Shown here one piece after another: positions 7,541 to 16,587 of a DNA stretch of 46,770 bases. A program made the position numbers and the translations under genes. Every line of letters begins with the position of its first letter. Positions within the stretch are counted from its first letter, which is position 1. Under the pieces are notes generated by a model, which was not told the DNA's origin, did no database searches, and saw nothing but the letters and a program-made list of their open reading frames with translations. The DNA is from Dysgonomonas sp. ZJ279. Its GTDB lineage: Bacteria > Bacteroidota > Bacteroidia > Bacteroidales > Dysgonomonadaceae. The DNA lies in assembly GCF_011039205.1 (NCBI RefSeq), contig NZ_JAAKEL010000023.1, positions 1 through 46,770 on the forward strand, written 5' to 3'.

Positions 7541-9230
7541 CAGTTTTCGGTGCATCCGGATTTTCATTTCTCGGCGGTCTGTTTCTGTTGTTATTTCGCC
7601 TGTTATTATTCCTGTTATTGTTTCGGTTTTCAGGTCTGTTGTTCCTTTCGGTTCTCTCTCCTTCAACTCTCTTCTCTGAATTATTTTCAGCCTTGTTTAC
7701 TTCCGGTTTATTATTTTCAGATCGATTATTATTTGGTCTATTCGGTCTGTTCGGTCTGTTGTTTGGCTTATTAGCTTCAGTGTTGTTGCCTTCGGGTTTG
7801 TTTTCCGACTTGTTATTGTTTGGCTTGACGTCTCCACTCTTTTGAAGTTTTTTCTTCTTGTTGTTGGAGTTGTTGCCATTGCCGTTACCATTACCGTTCT
7901 TTTTCCCACTATTACTGTCGAATCGGGTAATACTACCTTGATCGAGTAAATCGTGCGATGCAGGTTTTTCTACCAATTCCTCTTCTTGCGTTTTCAGATG
8001 AGTTGGTCGGTCACCCTTCTTATTCATTCGCATAATATCCGACACTCTGTCCTTGGTCAGAGTTACGAGATTGGCAGCGAAATGTTTGTCGGTAGAGTAG
8101 GTCATCATACCCGACAATATATCTGTTTTGAAGTGGAAGAACGAACCGTCTTTTGTCTCTAGCGGAATTTCGCGTGGAGGAAGTAAACGTTGCGCTTCTA
8201 CGTATGTATCCACTTCGAAGTTCAAGCAACATTTCAATTTACCGCACTGTCCTGCCAACTTTTGCGGATTCAGCGGTATGTCTTGCAAACGGGCTGCCGA
8301 TGTAGATACAGAAACGAAGTTAGACATAGAGCTCGAACAGCACAATTCTCTGCCGCAAGGACCGATACCGCCTACACGACCTGCTTCCTGTCTTGCTCCG
8401 ATTTGCTTCATTTCTATTTTTACACGAAACTCGGATGCGTATACTTTTATCAACTGACGAAAATCGACACGCTCGTCAGCTATATAGTAGAATATGGCTT
8501 TGTTACCATCGCCCTGATATTCTACATCGCTTATCTTCATGTTCAGAGCTAGTTCCTCAGCCATTTCGCGGGCACGCAACATTGTTTTGTGCTCCTTCTT
8601 TTTAGCCTCTTCGTACTTCTCTATATCGTTTGGTTTCGCTACGCGGTATATTCGTTTGGTTTCGCCACGATAGTTGTTTTTCATCATTTGCAGTTGTACA
8701 AGCTTACCGGTCAGGGTAACTTCTCCTATGTCGTGTCCGGGAGTTGCTTCTACCGCTACTACGTCACCTTTGTATATTTCTATATTATTGCTGTTCAGAT
8801 AATATCCTTTGCGAGTGTTTTTGAACTGAACTTCTACCATCTGCGATTCTACCATCATATCGGGCATATCCTTCATCCAGTCGAATACTTCCAGTTTATT
8901 AGTGCCGGCACAGCACGATCCTGTTTTCTTTGTTTTGCTGCAACCACAACCTCCGCCGCTACTGCAACCACAGATTCCTCCTGCATTGTTGCCACAAGTG
9001 CACATCTTTGCACCGGCAGTAGCTACACCTATTACGCTTTGGGCTGTAACAATGCTCTTGCTTGCTGGTGCTGCCAGTAGGCTATCTGGCTGTTTGGCAG
9101 CCATGATCAAATGGTTATCCTCTTCATTATCTGCTTTGTCGCATGTGCAGCCGATAGGAGTCTTACACGTGCCTTTGCAGTCGTTGAAGCGGATTATTTT
9201 ATTGGGATCTATATTGTTATCATTCATCAT
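7533..9230 (-). CDS. ricT: RicT/YaaT-like PSP1 domain protein
   Basis: A 565-aa protein in three parts. Residues 1-110 are Cys-rich (12 Cys, including CTC, CGC, CGC and SCC). Residues about 125-370 are the PSP1/RicT core with the family signature GPCGRELCC and, later, GQCGKLKCCLNFE, which bind Fe-S clusters in the Bacillus RicA-RicF-RicT (Y) complex. Residues about 420-565 are low-complexity Asn/Lys/Arg/Glu. It sits directly behind holB, as in Bacillus, where holB and yaaT are neighbours. In Bacillus the complex affects RNase Y-dependent RNA processing; whether that holds here is unknown. The tail and Cys-rich head are extra to the Bacillus protein. Confidence 0.85.
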   Translation of the reverse strand: MMNDNNIDPNKIIRFNDCKGTCKTPIGCTCDKADNEEDNHLIMAAKQPDSLLAAPASKSIVTAQSVIGVATAGAKMCTCGNNAGGICGCSSGGGCGCSKTKKTGSCCAGTNKLEVFDWMKDMPDMMVESQMVEVQFKNTRKGYYLNSNNIEIYKGDVVAVEATPGHDIGEVTLTGKLVQLQMMKNNYRGETKRIYRVAKPNDIEKYEEAKKKEHKTMLRAREMAEELALNMKISDVEYQGDGNKAIFYYIADERVDFRQLIKVYASEFRVKIEMKQIGARQEAGRVGGIGPCGRELCCSSSMSNFVSVSTSAARLQDIPLNPQKLAGQCGKLKCCLNFEVDTYVEAQRLLPPREIPLETKDGSFFHFKTDILSGMMTYSTDKHFAANLVTLTKDRVSDIMRMNKKGDRPTHLKTQEEELVEKPASHDLLDQGSITRFDSNSGKKNGNGNGNGNNSNNKKKKLQKSGDVKPNNNKSENKPEGNNTEANKPNNRPNRPNRPNNNRSENNKPEVNKAENNSEKRVEGERTERNNRPENRNNNRNNNRRNNNRNRPPRNENPDAPKTDA

Positions 9231-9309
9231 AATAAATTATTAAATTAGTAAAAACAAAGCCCCTTTTTACGACTTTGTGGGTTTATATTTAAGTATATAG
9301 GTTTTAAAC

Positions 9310-10434
9310 CTATTGTTTCAATAGCATTGTTATCTTGAGGCAAAGATCAAAAAAAACCATCTTTGCGTTCACATTTTGTTCTATATGTCTTTCGGCAAGT
9401 GCCAACTCATCCATAAATCCGACGATATTCCGTTCATTAATAAACGGAGCAAAGCGTGTTCCGAAATTGGCTTCATCCTTTTCCAGATAAACCATATCGG
9501 GTTGTTTCAAATTACTCACAAAATATTCGCGAATCATATGCTGGGTATATACCAGATAATTCTTTTGGCTTTCGCGGCCTATACCACCCAGCTCGTTGCC
9601 AATAGATTTTATTTCTTTAATGTTGCGTGCATACGAAGCCCGCATCATTTTTACAAACAGGTTGAAGAAGAATTTATGTTCTTCGTTCAGGCTGATTGTA
9701 TCCAACGCTTTCAGATAGCTGCCTTTTGATATATGAGCTATATTATCGGCATCGTCGGGTGTTATACTGTATTCCGATATCAGTGCCTTTGTGATTTCAG
9801 ATTTATCTACACCATGAATATTGATACGCTGGCAGCGCGATTGTATGGTGGTAATAACTCTGTCGGGCGTATCCGATACCAATAAGAATATTGTCTGATC
9901 GGTAGGCTCTTCTATTATTTTCAATAGCTTGTTGGCACACGATTCATGCATCTTCTCGGGCATCCAGATGATCATAATCTTATACTTAGCCTCGTATATC
10001 CTGAGGCTCAGTTTACGGATAATCTCTTCACTCTCTTTGGCATATATCAAACCTTGCGAGTTTTCTGCCTCTATATTGGCCAGCCATTGAGTAAGATTGA
10101 AATAAATATTTTTGTGCAAAAACTCGCGCCAGTCGGCAATGTAGTCATCACACACCTCTTTCTTTTTTGCAGCCTTCTTTACAATCGGGAAAACAAAGTG
10201 CAAATCGGGGTGTGCCAGATGATTGTATTTCGAACATGAAGGGCATTTACCGCACGAATCGTCTTCACTTGGGTTCTCGCAGTTAAGATATTGGGCATAA
10301 GCTATCGCCAGAGGTAGTTTTCCAACTCCCTCCGGTCCGCAAAAAAGCTGTGCATGTGGAATAAATCCTTCTTTGATCGATTCCAGCAGGCGCTTCTTAA
10401 TTTCGCTTTGTCCTATTATATCTTTAAATTGCAT
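9310..10434 (-). CDS. holB: DNA polymerase III delta' subunit
   Basis: A 374-aa AAA+ clamp-loader subunit. Residues 1-50 hold a P-loop-like GPEGVGKLP in which the usual Ser/Thr after Lys is Leu, consistent with a delta' subunit that need not hydrolyse ATP. A zinc module follows (CENPSEDDSCGKCPSCSKY, residues about 52-70). The sensor region IIWMPEKMHESCANKLLKIIEEP and the SRCQRI segment are typical. It loads the sliding clamp together with delta and tau/gamma. It lies between metF and ricT on the same strand. Confidence 0.9.
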   Translation of the reverse strand: MQFKDIIGQSEIKKRLLESIKEGFIPHAQLFCGPEGVGKLPLAIAYAQYLNCENPSEDDSCGKCPSCSKYNHLAHPDLHFVFPIVKKAAKKKEVCDDYIADWREFLHKNIYFNLTQWLANIEAENSQGLIYAKESEEIIRKLSLRIYEAKYKIMIIWMPEKMHESCANKLLKIIEEPTDQTIFLLVSDTPDRVITTIQSRCQRINIHGVDKSEITKALISEYSITPDDADNIAHISKGSYLKALDTISLNEEHKFFFNLFVKMMRASYARNIKEIKSIGNELGGIGRESQKNYLVYTQHMIREYFVSNLKQPDMVYLEKDEANFGTRFAPFINERNIVGFMDELALAERHIEQNVNAKMVFFDLCLKITMLLKQ

Positions 10435-10446
10435 CTTTCAATTTTT

Positions 10447-10602
10447 AGCCCCTCCAACCTCCCCCAAGGGGAGGCTTTGCGAAGCCATTGTAATTTAGTT
10501 TACTATATTCTGTTCATTTCCATTTAATAGACTCACTCTTTCCATCTTAATTAATGCAAATTGCCTCTCTGAAGCCTCCCCTTGGGGGAGGTTGGAGGGG
10601 CT
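10447..10602. repeat. opposed pair of A-type GC-rich repeats
   Basis: An arm at 10447-10476 (AGCCCCTCC...GGGGAGGCT) and its inverted copy at 10573-10602 (AGCCTCCCC...GGAGGGGCT) face each other across 96 nt, so the pair could fold into a long stem. The outer copy ends on the last base of the metF stop codon (10602-10604). See the A module described in the findings. The spacer has no recognisable gene. Confidence 0.8.
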
Positions 10603-11552
10603 CAAAACACCTCTTTTGCTATTCTTCTAACGCTTTCAGTTGCCATCAGCGAATAAAAGTGCAGGCTAGGTGCGCCACGGGCAATAAGTTCTTTGCATTG
10701 TTTTATTCCCCATTCTACGCCGATTTCTTTAGCCGCATCGTCGTCTTTACATTTGCGAAGTTCGTTAGCCAATTCTTCGGGCATGCTCGATCTGAATATC
10801 TTAGGCAATACGGTCAATTGGTTTGCAAGATTGATAGGCTTCACTCCCGGTATAATTGGTTGGGTGATTCCTTCTTTGCGACATTTGTCTACAAAAGAAA
10901 AGTATTTTTCATTGTCGAAAAACATTTGAGTCACAAAGTATTCAGCACCATTCAGCGCTTTTTGTTTCATATAATAAATGTCCGACTCCATATTCGGAGC
11001 TTCCTCGTGTATTTCAGGGTAACAAGCCATACCGTATGCAAAAGGGGTAGAAGGCTTAGGAAATGCAGTCCCATCCATTGCAATGCCTTGGTTGAAATTA
11101 TTCACCTGATTTTGAAGATCGGTAGCAAATTCGTTACGATTACCGTATACTTGGTCTGCCTCCAATTTTTTTGCATCACCACGAAGTAGGAGCAAATTAT
11201 GTACACCTAGGAAATCAAGGTCTATTAGTGCATATTCAGATTCTTCTTGCGAGAAACCTTTACAGATCATATGAGGGATGGCAGTAATACCATACTTGTT
11301 TTGTAGAGCAGCTGCAATTGCCACCGATCCCGGACGTTTACGGATATTCATTTTCTTGATAGTTCCGTCCGGCATATCTTTATAGATATACTCGCTATGA
11401 TGGGTTGTGATGTTGATGTACTGAGGATCAAACTCAACCAATTTATCTACTATATTATATATCTTCTCAATGCTATTTCCTTTCAATGGAGGAAGAGTTT
11501 CAAAAGAGAAAGCTGTTTTTTTGCTGTTATTTATTAATTCTGTTACAGTCAT
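10602..11552 (-). CDS. metF: methylenetetrahydrofolate reductase
   Basis: A 316-aa flavoenzyme of the TIM-barrel MTHFR family. It reduces 5,10-methylene-THF to 5-methyl-THF, the methyl donor for methionine synthesis. Recognisable pieces are FSFETLPPLKG at residues 17-27, the YINITTHH strand, TAIPHMICKG, LLLRGD (folate/flavin site), FAYGMACYPE, the AEYFVTQMFFDNEKY motif and PIIPGVKPI. Full length for the family. It starts 32 nt after rseP and is probably part of the same run; its stop codon abuts an A-type repeat. Confidence 0.93.
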   Translation of the reverse strand: MTVTELINNSKKTAFSFETLPPLKGNSIEKIYNIVDKLVEFDPQYINITTHHSEYIYKDMPDGTIKKMNIRKRPGSVAIAAALQNKYGITAIPHMICKGFSQEESEYALIDLDFLGVHNLLLLRGDAKKLEADQVYGNRNEFATDLQNQVNNFNQGIAMDGTAFPKPSTPFAYGMACYPEIHEEAPNMESDIYYMKQKALNGAEYFVTQMFFDNEKYFSFVDKCRKEGITQPIIPGVKPINLANQLTVLPKIFRSSMPEELANELRKCKDDDAAKEIGVEWGIKQCKELIARGAPSLHFYSLMATESVRRIAKEVF

Positions 11553-11584
11553 ATTGTATTTCTATAATCTTTTCAACTTAGATA

Positions 11585-12946
11585 TTATCCGAATATCGCT
11601 TTTACTATATCATTTCCGTTGGCTACAACCAACAATCCCAAGAGGAGAACCATACCTACGGTCTGGGCATACTCCTGAAACTTCTCGTTTGGTTTCCGGC
11701 GTGTTATAACTTCATACAGAAGGAACATAATGTGTCCGCCATCGAGCATCGGTATTGGTAGTATATTCATAAATGCAAGTACGATAGAAAGGAAAGCAGT
11801 CATTGTCCAGAATGTTTGCCAATCCCATTCGGCAGGAAACATTTTTCCGATTCCGCCAAATCCGCTTACACTTTTCGCTCCTTCTTTCGTAAAGATGAAA
11901 CGTGATTGTGTAACGTATGCTTTAAGTGTTCCTACGCCCAGTTCTACTCCTGCCGGAAAAGACGTAAAGAAACTGTAATTGTCTGTTTGAATATTTTCTT
12001 TAGTGAAAGGAGAGAATGCTCTGGCGTTGATGCCAATAATGGCTGCTGTATCTACCATAGCAGTAACAGTTTGTATTTCTCCATCGCGAGAGAACGAAAT
12101 AGAGACAGGGCGTTTTTCATCACCTTTAAGTTCACTTCCCATTTTGCCGACCATGCTTTGAAGCTTGTTGAACGATGTGATGTTAGTACCATCTAACGAT
12201 GTTATACTGTCACCCGGCTTAAGACCGATTCTCGAAGCCTCAGAATTGCTCAATACACTGTCGATAACAGGTGATTTCCAGAAATCGTATGGTTGTTGAC
12301 GAGATGCAATTACATTGTCGGCAAATCCTACAGGGGGATGGATTGTAACTAATTTACCGTCACGTTCAACTACTACAGCATCAGCATCGATAAATTTCAT
12401 CAGCATGTTCATATCCAATATGCCACCACGCATTTGGAATTCTTCGCCATCGGCGCTCACCATTATATCTTTATCTTGAAAACCTCCGGCTTTAACAGAT
12501 TCCGAGAAAGCCATTCCTTGTTTTGCGTTCTTCAATGGCAGATAAGTATCGCCCCATGCAAATAGCATCATCGAAAAGATAAACATTGCAAGTATAAAGT
12601 TGAACAATACGCCGCCAACCATTACCAGCAAACGTTGCCATGCCGGTTTGGTGCGAAACTCCCATGGTTGTGGTGGTTGCGCCAGTTGCTCTTTGTCCAT
12701 CGATTCGTCCATCATCCCTGCTATCTTTACGTAGCCGCCCAGTGGCAACCAGCCAATACCGTATTCGGTATCGCTATTTTTAGGTTTGAACTTGAAAGGA
12801 GTAAACCATGGGTTGAAGAACAGGTAAAATTTCTCAACCTTTATTTTAAATATACGGGCAAACATAAAATGTCCCAATTCATGTATAATTACCAGTATCG
12901 ATAAACTTAATATAAGTTGTAAGGCTTTGATTAAAAATGTTTCCAT
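11585..12946 (-). CDS. rseP: RIP metalloprotease RseP (site-2 protease)
   Basis: A 453-aa inner-membrane zinc protease. HELGH at residues 22-26 lies in the first membrane helix. A second membrane helix follows near residues 100-122, then one or two PDZ domains (about 125-330, including SRIGLKPGDSITSLDG). The third catalytic part NILPIPMLDGGH lies near residue 395, and the C-terminal helix follows. It cuts membrane-bound substrates such as anti-sigma factors and leftover signal peptides. Placement directly behind dxr is conserved in many bacteria. Confidence 0.93.
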   Translation of the reverse strand: METFLIKALQLILSLSILVIIHELGHFMFARIFKIKVEKFYLFFNPWFTPFKFKPKNSDTEYGIGWLPLGGYVKIAGMMDESMDKEQLAQPPQPWEFRTKPAWQRLLVMVGGVLFNFILAMFIFSMMLFAWGDTYLPLKNAKQGMAFSESVKAGGFQDKDIMVSADGEEFQMRGGILDMNMLMKFIDADAVVVERDGKLVTIHPPVGFADNVIASRQQPYDFWKSPVIDSVLSNSEASRIGLKPGDSITSLDGTNITSFNKLQSMVGKMGSELKGDEKRPVSISFSRDGEIQTVTAMVDTAAIIGINARAFSPFTKENIQTDNYSFFTSFPAGVELGVGTLKAYVTQSRFIFTKEGAKSVSGFGGIGKMFPAEWDWQTFWTMTAFLSIVLAFMNILPIPMLDGGHIMFLLYEVITRRKPNEKFQEYAQTVGMVLLLGLLVVANGNDIVKAIFG

Positions 12947-12979
12947 TAAATATTGTTATGTTATTATTTTTTCTGATTA

Positions 12980-14128
12980 TTATTTGATGTATTCGTATGC
13001 TATGCGCCTTGCTTCGGTGTCTGTCGCTACATAATCTTCGTACGACGGTGTTTTCACAAAACTTGTTTTCAGCATTGTTTTTTCTATTATATCGCTCATT
13101 TCGAGGAATCCTATTTCATCTTTCAAAAACGAAGCTACTACTATTTCGTTTGCAGCATTAAGCGTGCAGGGCATATTGCCTTTGGTGCGTGCCGCTTCGA
13201 ATGCAAAAGCCAGATTGCGGAAACGATCCATGTCGGGCTTCTCGAATGTCATTGTGCCAAGTTTGAATATGTCGAGACGTTCGAAGTTCGATTTCAAACG
13301 GTGAGGGTATCCGAATGCATATTGTATCGGTAAACGCATATCGGGCAATCCCAGTTGTGCGATAATGGATGCATCTTCGAATTGCACCATCGAATGAATG
13401 ATCGATTGCGGATGTACTACCACTTCCACCTGATCGGGTTCGACATTGAACAACCACTTAGCTTCTATCATCTCGAAACCTTTGTTCATCAGTGATGCCG
13501 AGTCGATAGTGATTTTAGCACCCATGTCCCAGTTCGGATGTTTTAGCGCTTCTTTCTTTGTCACTTTGGCTAACTGATCGGTGGTATGATGACGGAAAGG
13601 GCCTCCCGATGCCGTAAGAAGTATTTTTTCGATTGGCGAATTCTCGCCGCTTAAGCATTGGAATATAGCAGAATGTTCAGAATCGACAGGCAGGATAGGA
13701 ACTCTCTTTTCGGTAGCTAATGCCATAATGAGTTCTCCGGCAACAACAAGTGTTTCTTTGTTGGCCAGAGCGATAGCCTTGCCTGCACGTATTGCGCTGA
13801 TAGTAGGTCTCAATCCTGAGTATCCGACCATCGCCGTAAGCACCATGTCTATCGGTTCGCTTTCTACAACCTGCGCTATGGAGTCTGCGCCAGCCCATAC
13901 TTTGATGGGTAGGTCTATAAGTGCTTCTTTTAGTTCTTTGTATTTGTCCTCGTTGGCTATAACAACTACTTCGGGAACAAATTCGCGAGCTTGTTTTATC
14001 AGCAGGTCAACACTGTTGTTGGCTGTGAGTGCATATATTTCGAAATGGTCGGGGTGTTCTCGTACAACATCAAGTGCTTGTGTGCCGATAGAACCCGTAG
14101 AACCAAGTATTGCAATGTTTCGTTTCAT
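12980..14128 (-). CDS. dxr: 1-deoxy-D-xylulose 5-phosphate reductoisomerase
   Basis: A 382-aa NADPH enzyme of the MEP isoprenoid pathway: DXP to 2-C-methyl-D-erythritol 4-phosphate. The NADPH-binding motif LGSTGSIGTQALDVV is at residues 8-22. The signature ALANKETLVVAGE and the metal/substrate motif PVDSEHSA follow, as do TASGGPFR, the KMTIDSASLMNKG-like segment (AKITIDSASLMNKGFE) and the closing LNAANEIVV. Full length. It begins 7 nt after the degenerate M23 gene and is followed by rseP. Confidence 0.95.
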   Translation of the reverse strand: MKRNIAILGSTGSIGTQALDVVREHPDHFEIYALTANNSVDLLIKQAREFVPEVVVIANEDKYKELKEALIDLPIKVWAGADSIAQVVESEPIDMVLTAMVGYSGLRPTISAIRAGKAIALANKETLVVAGELIMALATEKRVPILPVDSEHSAIFQCLSGENSPIEKILLTASGGPFRHHTTDQLAKVTKKEALKHPNWDMGAKITIDSASLMNKGFEMIEAKWLFNVEPDQVEVVVHPQSIIHSMVQFEDASIIAQLGLPDMRLPIQYAFGYPHRLKSNFERLDIFKLGTMTFEKPDMDRFRNLAFAFEAARTKGNMPCTLNAANEIVVASFLKDEIGFLEMSDIIEKTMLKTSFVKTPSYEDYVATDTEARRIAYEYIK

Positions 14129-14135
14129 ATGTTTT

Positions 14136-15008
14136 TCAAAATGATATATAATCTTCAGGGTTAACAGCTGTGCCTTTGTACCATAGTTCGAATTGAAGAA
14201 ACGAATCGGTCTTGATATTTTCTTTATCTGCTTCTATGACTGCTATTGCTTCCCCTGTTCTAACCTTGTCTCCTACTTTCTTGAGGAGCATTGTGTTGTG
14301 CTTATATATCGAGATAAATCCGTTTTTGTGTTGAATCTGAATCATGTAACCTTCCTTGAAATCGTATCCGGCAAATATAACCGTGCCTTCCAGTGCTGCC
14401 GAAACGCTTTCTTTGGTGGTCGTATTTATATTTACTCCGAATATTTGTTTGCTTGGGTTAAATTTCTGTATGATAATACCCTTCACCGGTTTGAAGAACA
14501 CAATACCGTCCATCGGATTGTCCATGCCTTGGGGCAGTACAGAGAGATTGTATTTTTCTTCTTCGGCATATCGATTCGTATAGTCTATCTCCGATTGAGT
14601 TTTCTTTAGTAAAGGATCATTCTCCGAAATGGAAATGGTATCTAATATTTTTACAGAATCGAATTGACGTGTACCTGCAAATATTCCTTTCAGATTTTGC
14701 ATGTAAGCTTCCTGATACATCATTTGCTGCTCGAGCGAGTCGATCTTGATTGCCGATTTGATAGCTTGCTCTCTCACTTCCGAATCCAGATATCCCGGCA
14801 GATAGTAGCGGATAGGGGTTGTGATGATAATGACAGAGGTAACGGTGACGAGCATGAACGCAAAAAGTAGGAACAAAACAGCCCCCGAAAATATAGATGC
14901 TCTTAGTTTCCATATTTCCTCTAATGTATTCTCATTAATAGCTGAAAGGCGATATTTGAAGTGTAACCGCTTCCAGAGATTATGCTTGTTTTTTTTCTTT
15001 GTACTCAT
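14136..15008 (-). CDS. membrane-anchored M23/LytM-like protein with degenerate active site
   Basis: A 290-aa protein. One membrane helix (about residues 38-62) is followed by a short coiled region and a C-terminal M23 (LytM) fold, residues about 165-285. The usual zinc ligands look lost: the HxGxD motif reads FGVNI, and the HLHFE motif reads FLQFE. A His in the SIYKHNTM segment remains. By analogy with LytM factors such as EnvC and NlpD it may bind peptidoglycan or activate another enzyme and not cleave. It is first in the run to dxr, rseP and metF. Confidence 0.8.
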   Translation of the reverse strand: MSTKKKNKHNLWKRLHFKYRLSAINENTLEEIWKLRASIFSGAVLFLLFAFMLVTVTSVIIITTPIRYYLPGYLDSEVREQAIKSAIKIDSLEQQMMYQEAYMQNLKGIFAGTRQFDSVKILDTISISENDPLLKKTQSEIDYTNRYAEEEKYNLSVLPQGMDNPMDGIVFFKPVKGIIIQKFNPSKQIFGVNINTTTKESVSAALEGTVIFAGYDFKEGYMIQIQHKNGFISIYKHNTMLLKKVGDKVRTGEAIAVIEADKENIKTDSFLQFELWYKGTAVNPEDYISF

Positions 15009-15093
15009 TTAAACCTTTTAGTCTTTGCTTAGTCATAGGAACTATGCCCTGTTGTTTTCGGTTGATTATGCTATGTATAGTAAGACTAATGTA

Positions 15094-15101
15094 CAAAAAT
15101 A
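15094..15101 (-). promoter_or_regulatory. -7 promoter box for the M23-dxr-rseP run
   Basis: CAAAAATA on the + strand reads TATTTTTG on the - strand, a TAnnTTTG match about 86 nt upstream of the M23 gene. No clear -33 element. Confidence 0.45.
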
Positions 15102-15205
15102 AGAAAAAGTAGGATATTTCGGGCTATATGGTAGCGAAGATTCACCCTAAATGTTCTTTTTTAAAATATTTAAGGTAAAAGGGGGAAGATGTGATTTTTT
15201 TTAGC

Positions 15206-15213
15206 TATTTTTG
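15206..15213 (+). promoter_or_regulatory. -7 promoter box for spt
   Basis: TATTTTTG, a TAnnTTTG match, 78 nt upstream of the serine palmitoyltransferase ATG, giving a leader of about 70 nt. It is divergent to the box at 15094-15101. Confidence 0.5.
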
Positions 15214-15290
15214 CAGCCTGCTTTTTTGTGAGACATGTTGTCTGACAGAAAATTGCAGTTATAATAATTTATGTTTGTTATAATTTGATT

Positions 15291-16484
15291 ATGAGTTTAT
15301 TAAGTGATAAGCTGTATAGATACGATGCGGCGAGAAATGCTCGGGCAGCAGGTATCTATCCCTATTTCAGAGAGATCCAAAGCGACCAGGATACAGAGGT
15401 CGTTATTAATGGTAAAACAGTGTTAATGTTTGGATCTAACGCCTACCTTGGCTTAACCAATCACCCTAAAGTAAAAGAAGCATCGATAGAGGCTGTTAAA
15501 AAATATGGAACAGGTATGGCCGGTTCTCGTTTTTTGAACGGAACTCTTGATATTCATGTTGAATTGGAGAAGAAATTAGCTGAGTTTGTTGGTAAAGAAG
15601 ATGCCATCGTATACTCGACCGGTTTTAATGTCAATCAAGGTGTGTTATCATGCATTACAGGACGCGAAGATTATATATTGTGGGACGAGTTGGATCATGC
15701 TTCTATAATAGAAGGATGCCGTGTGTCTTATTCTACAAAACTGAAATTCCGCCATAACGATATGGAATCGTTGGAAAAACAACTTCAAAAATGTGAGCCT
15801 GACAAGGTGAAGCTGATTGCTGTTGACGGAGTATTCAGTATGGAAGGTGATGTTGTAAATCTACCCGAAATAATAAAACTTGCTAAAAAATATAACGCTA
15901 GCGTAATGGTCGACGAAGCTCACAGTTTGGGAGTTTTAGGATCTAACTATAGCGGAAAAGGAGTTGTAGAACAATGCGGGGTTACAGATGATGTAGAGCT
16001 GATAATGGGTACATTCAGTAAATCATTGGCATCTATCGGTGGGTTCATTGCCGGTGATGAGATTGCTCTTGATTACCTTCGTCACAACTCGCGTGCATAT
16101 ATCTTTACAGCCAGTGCAACACCTGCGGCAACTGCTGCGGCTAGTATGGCACTCGATATATTGAAGGCTGAACCGGAAAGAGTAAAAGCACTGTGGGATA
16201 TTACTCACTATGCGCTTGACGGATTCCGTGCTATGGGTTGCGAGATAGGGCATACTTCTACACCAATTATTCCTTTGTTTATCAGAGATAATGAGAAAAC
16301 ATTCATGATTACGAAGATGTTGTTCGAAGAAGGTATCTTTGTTAATCCGGTAGTTTCTCCGGCGGTGGCTCCGAACGATACATTGATTCGTTTCTCATTG
16401 ATGGCTACACATACCAAAGAACAGGTTGATATAGCATTCGATAAAATAGGAAAGATATTTAAACAATTAGGCGTACTTGCTTAA
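15291..16484 (+). CDS. spt: serine palmitoyltransferase (alpha-oxoamine synthase)
   Basis: A 397-aa PLP enzyme that joins serine to palmitoyl-CoA in the first step of sphingolipid synthesis, a Bacteroidetes hallmark. It has the alpha-oxoamine synthase signatures FGSNAYLGLTNHP, YGTGMAGSRFLNGT, VDEAHSLG and the PLP-lysine motif GTFSKSLASIGGF. The order and length match Bacteroides SPT; a KBL or BioF-type activity is less likely because no biotin or threonine genes lie nearby. The ATG at 15291 is chosen; an ATG two codons upstream (15285) is possible. A terminator follows at 16514. Confidence 0.88.
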   Translation: MSLLSDKLYRYDAARNARAAGIYPYFREIQSDQDTEVVINGKTVLMFGSNAYLGLTNHPKVKEASIEAVKKYGTGMAGSRFLNGTLDIHVELEKKLAEFVGKEDAIVYSTGFNVNQGVLSCITGREDYILWDELDHASIIEGCRVSYSTKLKFRHNDMESLEKQLQKCEPDKVKLIAVDGVFSMEGDVVNLPEIIKLAKKYNASVMVDEAHSLGVLGSNYSGKGVVEQCGVTDDVELIMGTFSKSLASIGGFIAGDEIALDYLRHNSRAYIFTASATPAATAAASMALDILKAEPERVKALWDITHYALDGFRAMGCEIGHTSTPIIPLFIRDNEKTFMITKMLFEEGIFVNPVVSPAVAPNDTLIRFSLMATHTKEQVDIAFDKIGKIFKQLGVLA

Positions 16485-16513
16485 AATAATACCTTTTGTT
16501 TTATAAAATAAGT

Positions 16514-16550
16514 TTAGCCCTCTGTCTGTATGATAGAGGGTTAATTCTTT
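16514..16550 (+). terminator. terminator after spt
   Basis: TTAGCCCTCT pairs with AGAGGGTTAA (one G-U pair) around an 11-nt loop, followed by TTCTTTTT. Confidence 0.75.
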
Positions 16551-16555
16551 TTATA

Positions 16556-16563
16556 TACCTTTG
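16556..16563 (+). promoter_or_regulatory. -7 promoter box (TACCTTTG)
   Basis: A TAnnTTTG match 24 nt upstream of the GT14 start, right after the spt terminator, so the glycosyltransferase has its own promoter with a very short leader. Confidence 0.5.
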
Positions 16564-16587
16564 ATGTTTAATTTAGAAGACTTATAG

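Noticed and set aside
7550-9243. Several + strand open frames of 70-163 codons
   Set aside because: They are shadows of ricT; the Phe/Leu- and Cys-rich content comes from reading the Asn/Lys-rich and Cys-rich parts of ricT backwards.
10554-11189. A 211-codon + strand frame
   Set aside because: It reads through the A repeat and the antisense of metF; it has no domain or sensible start.
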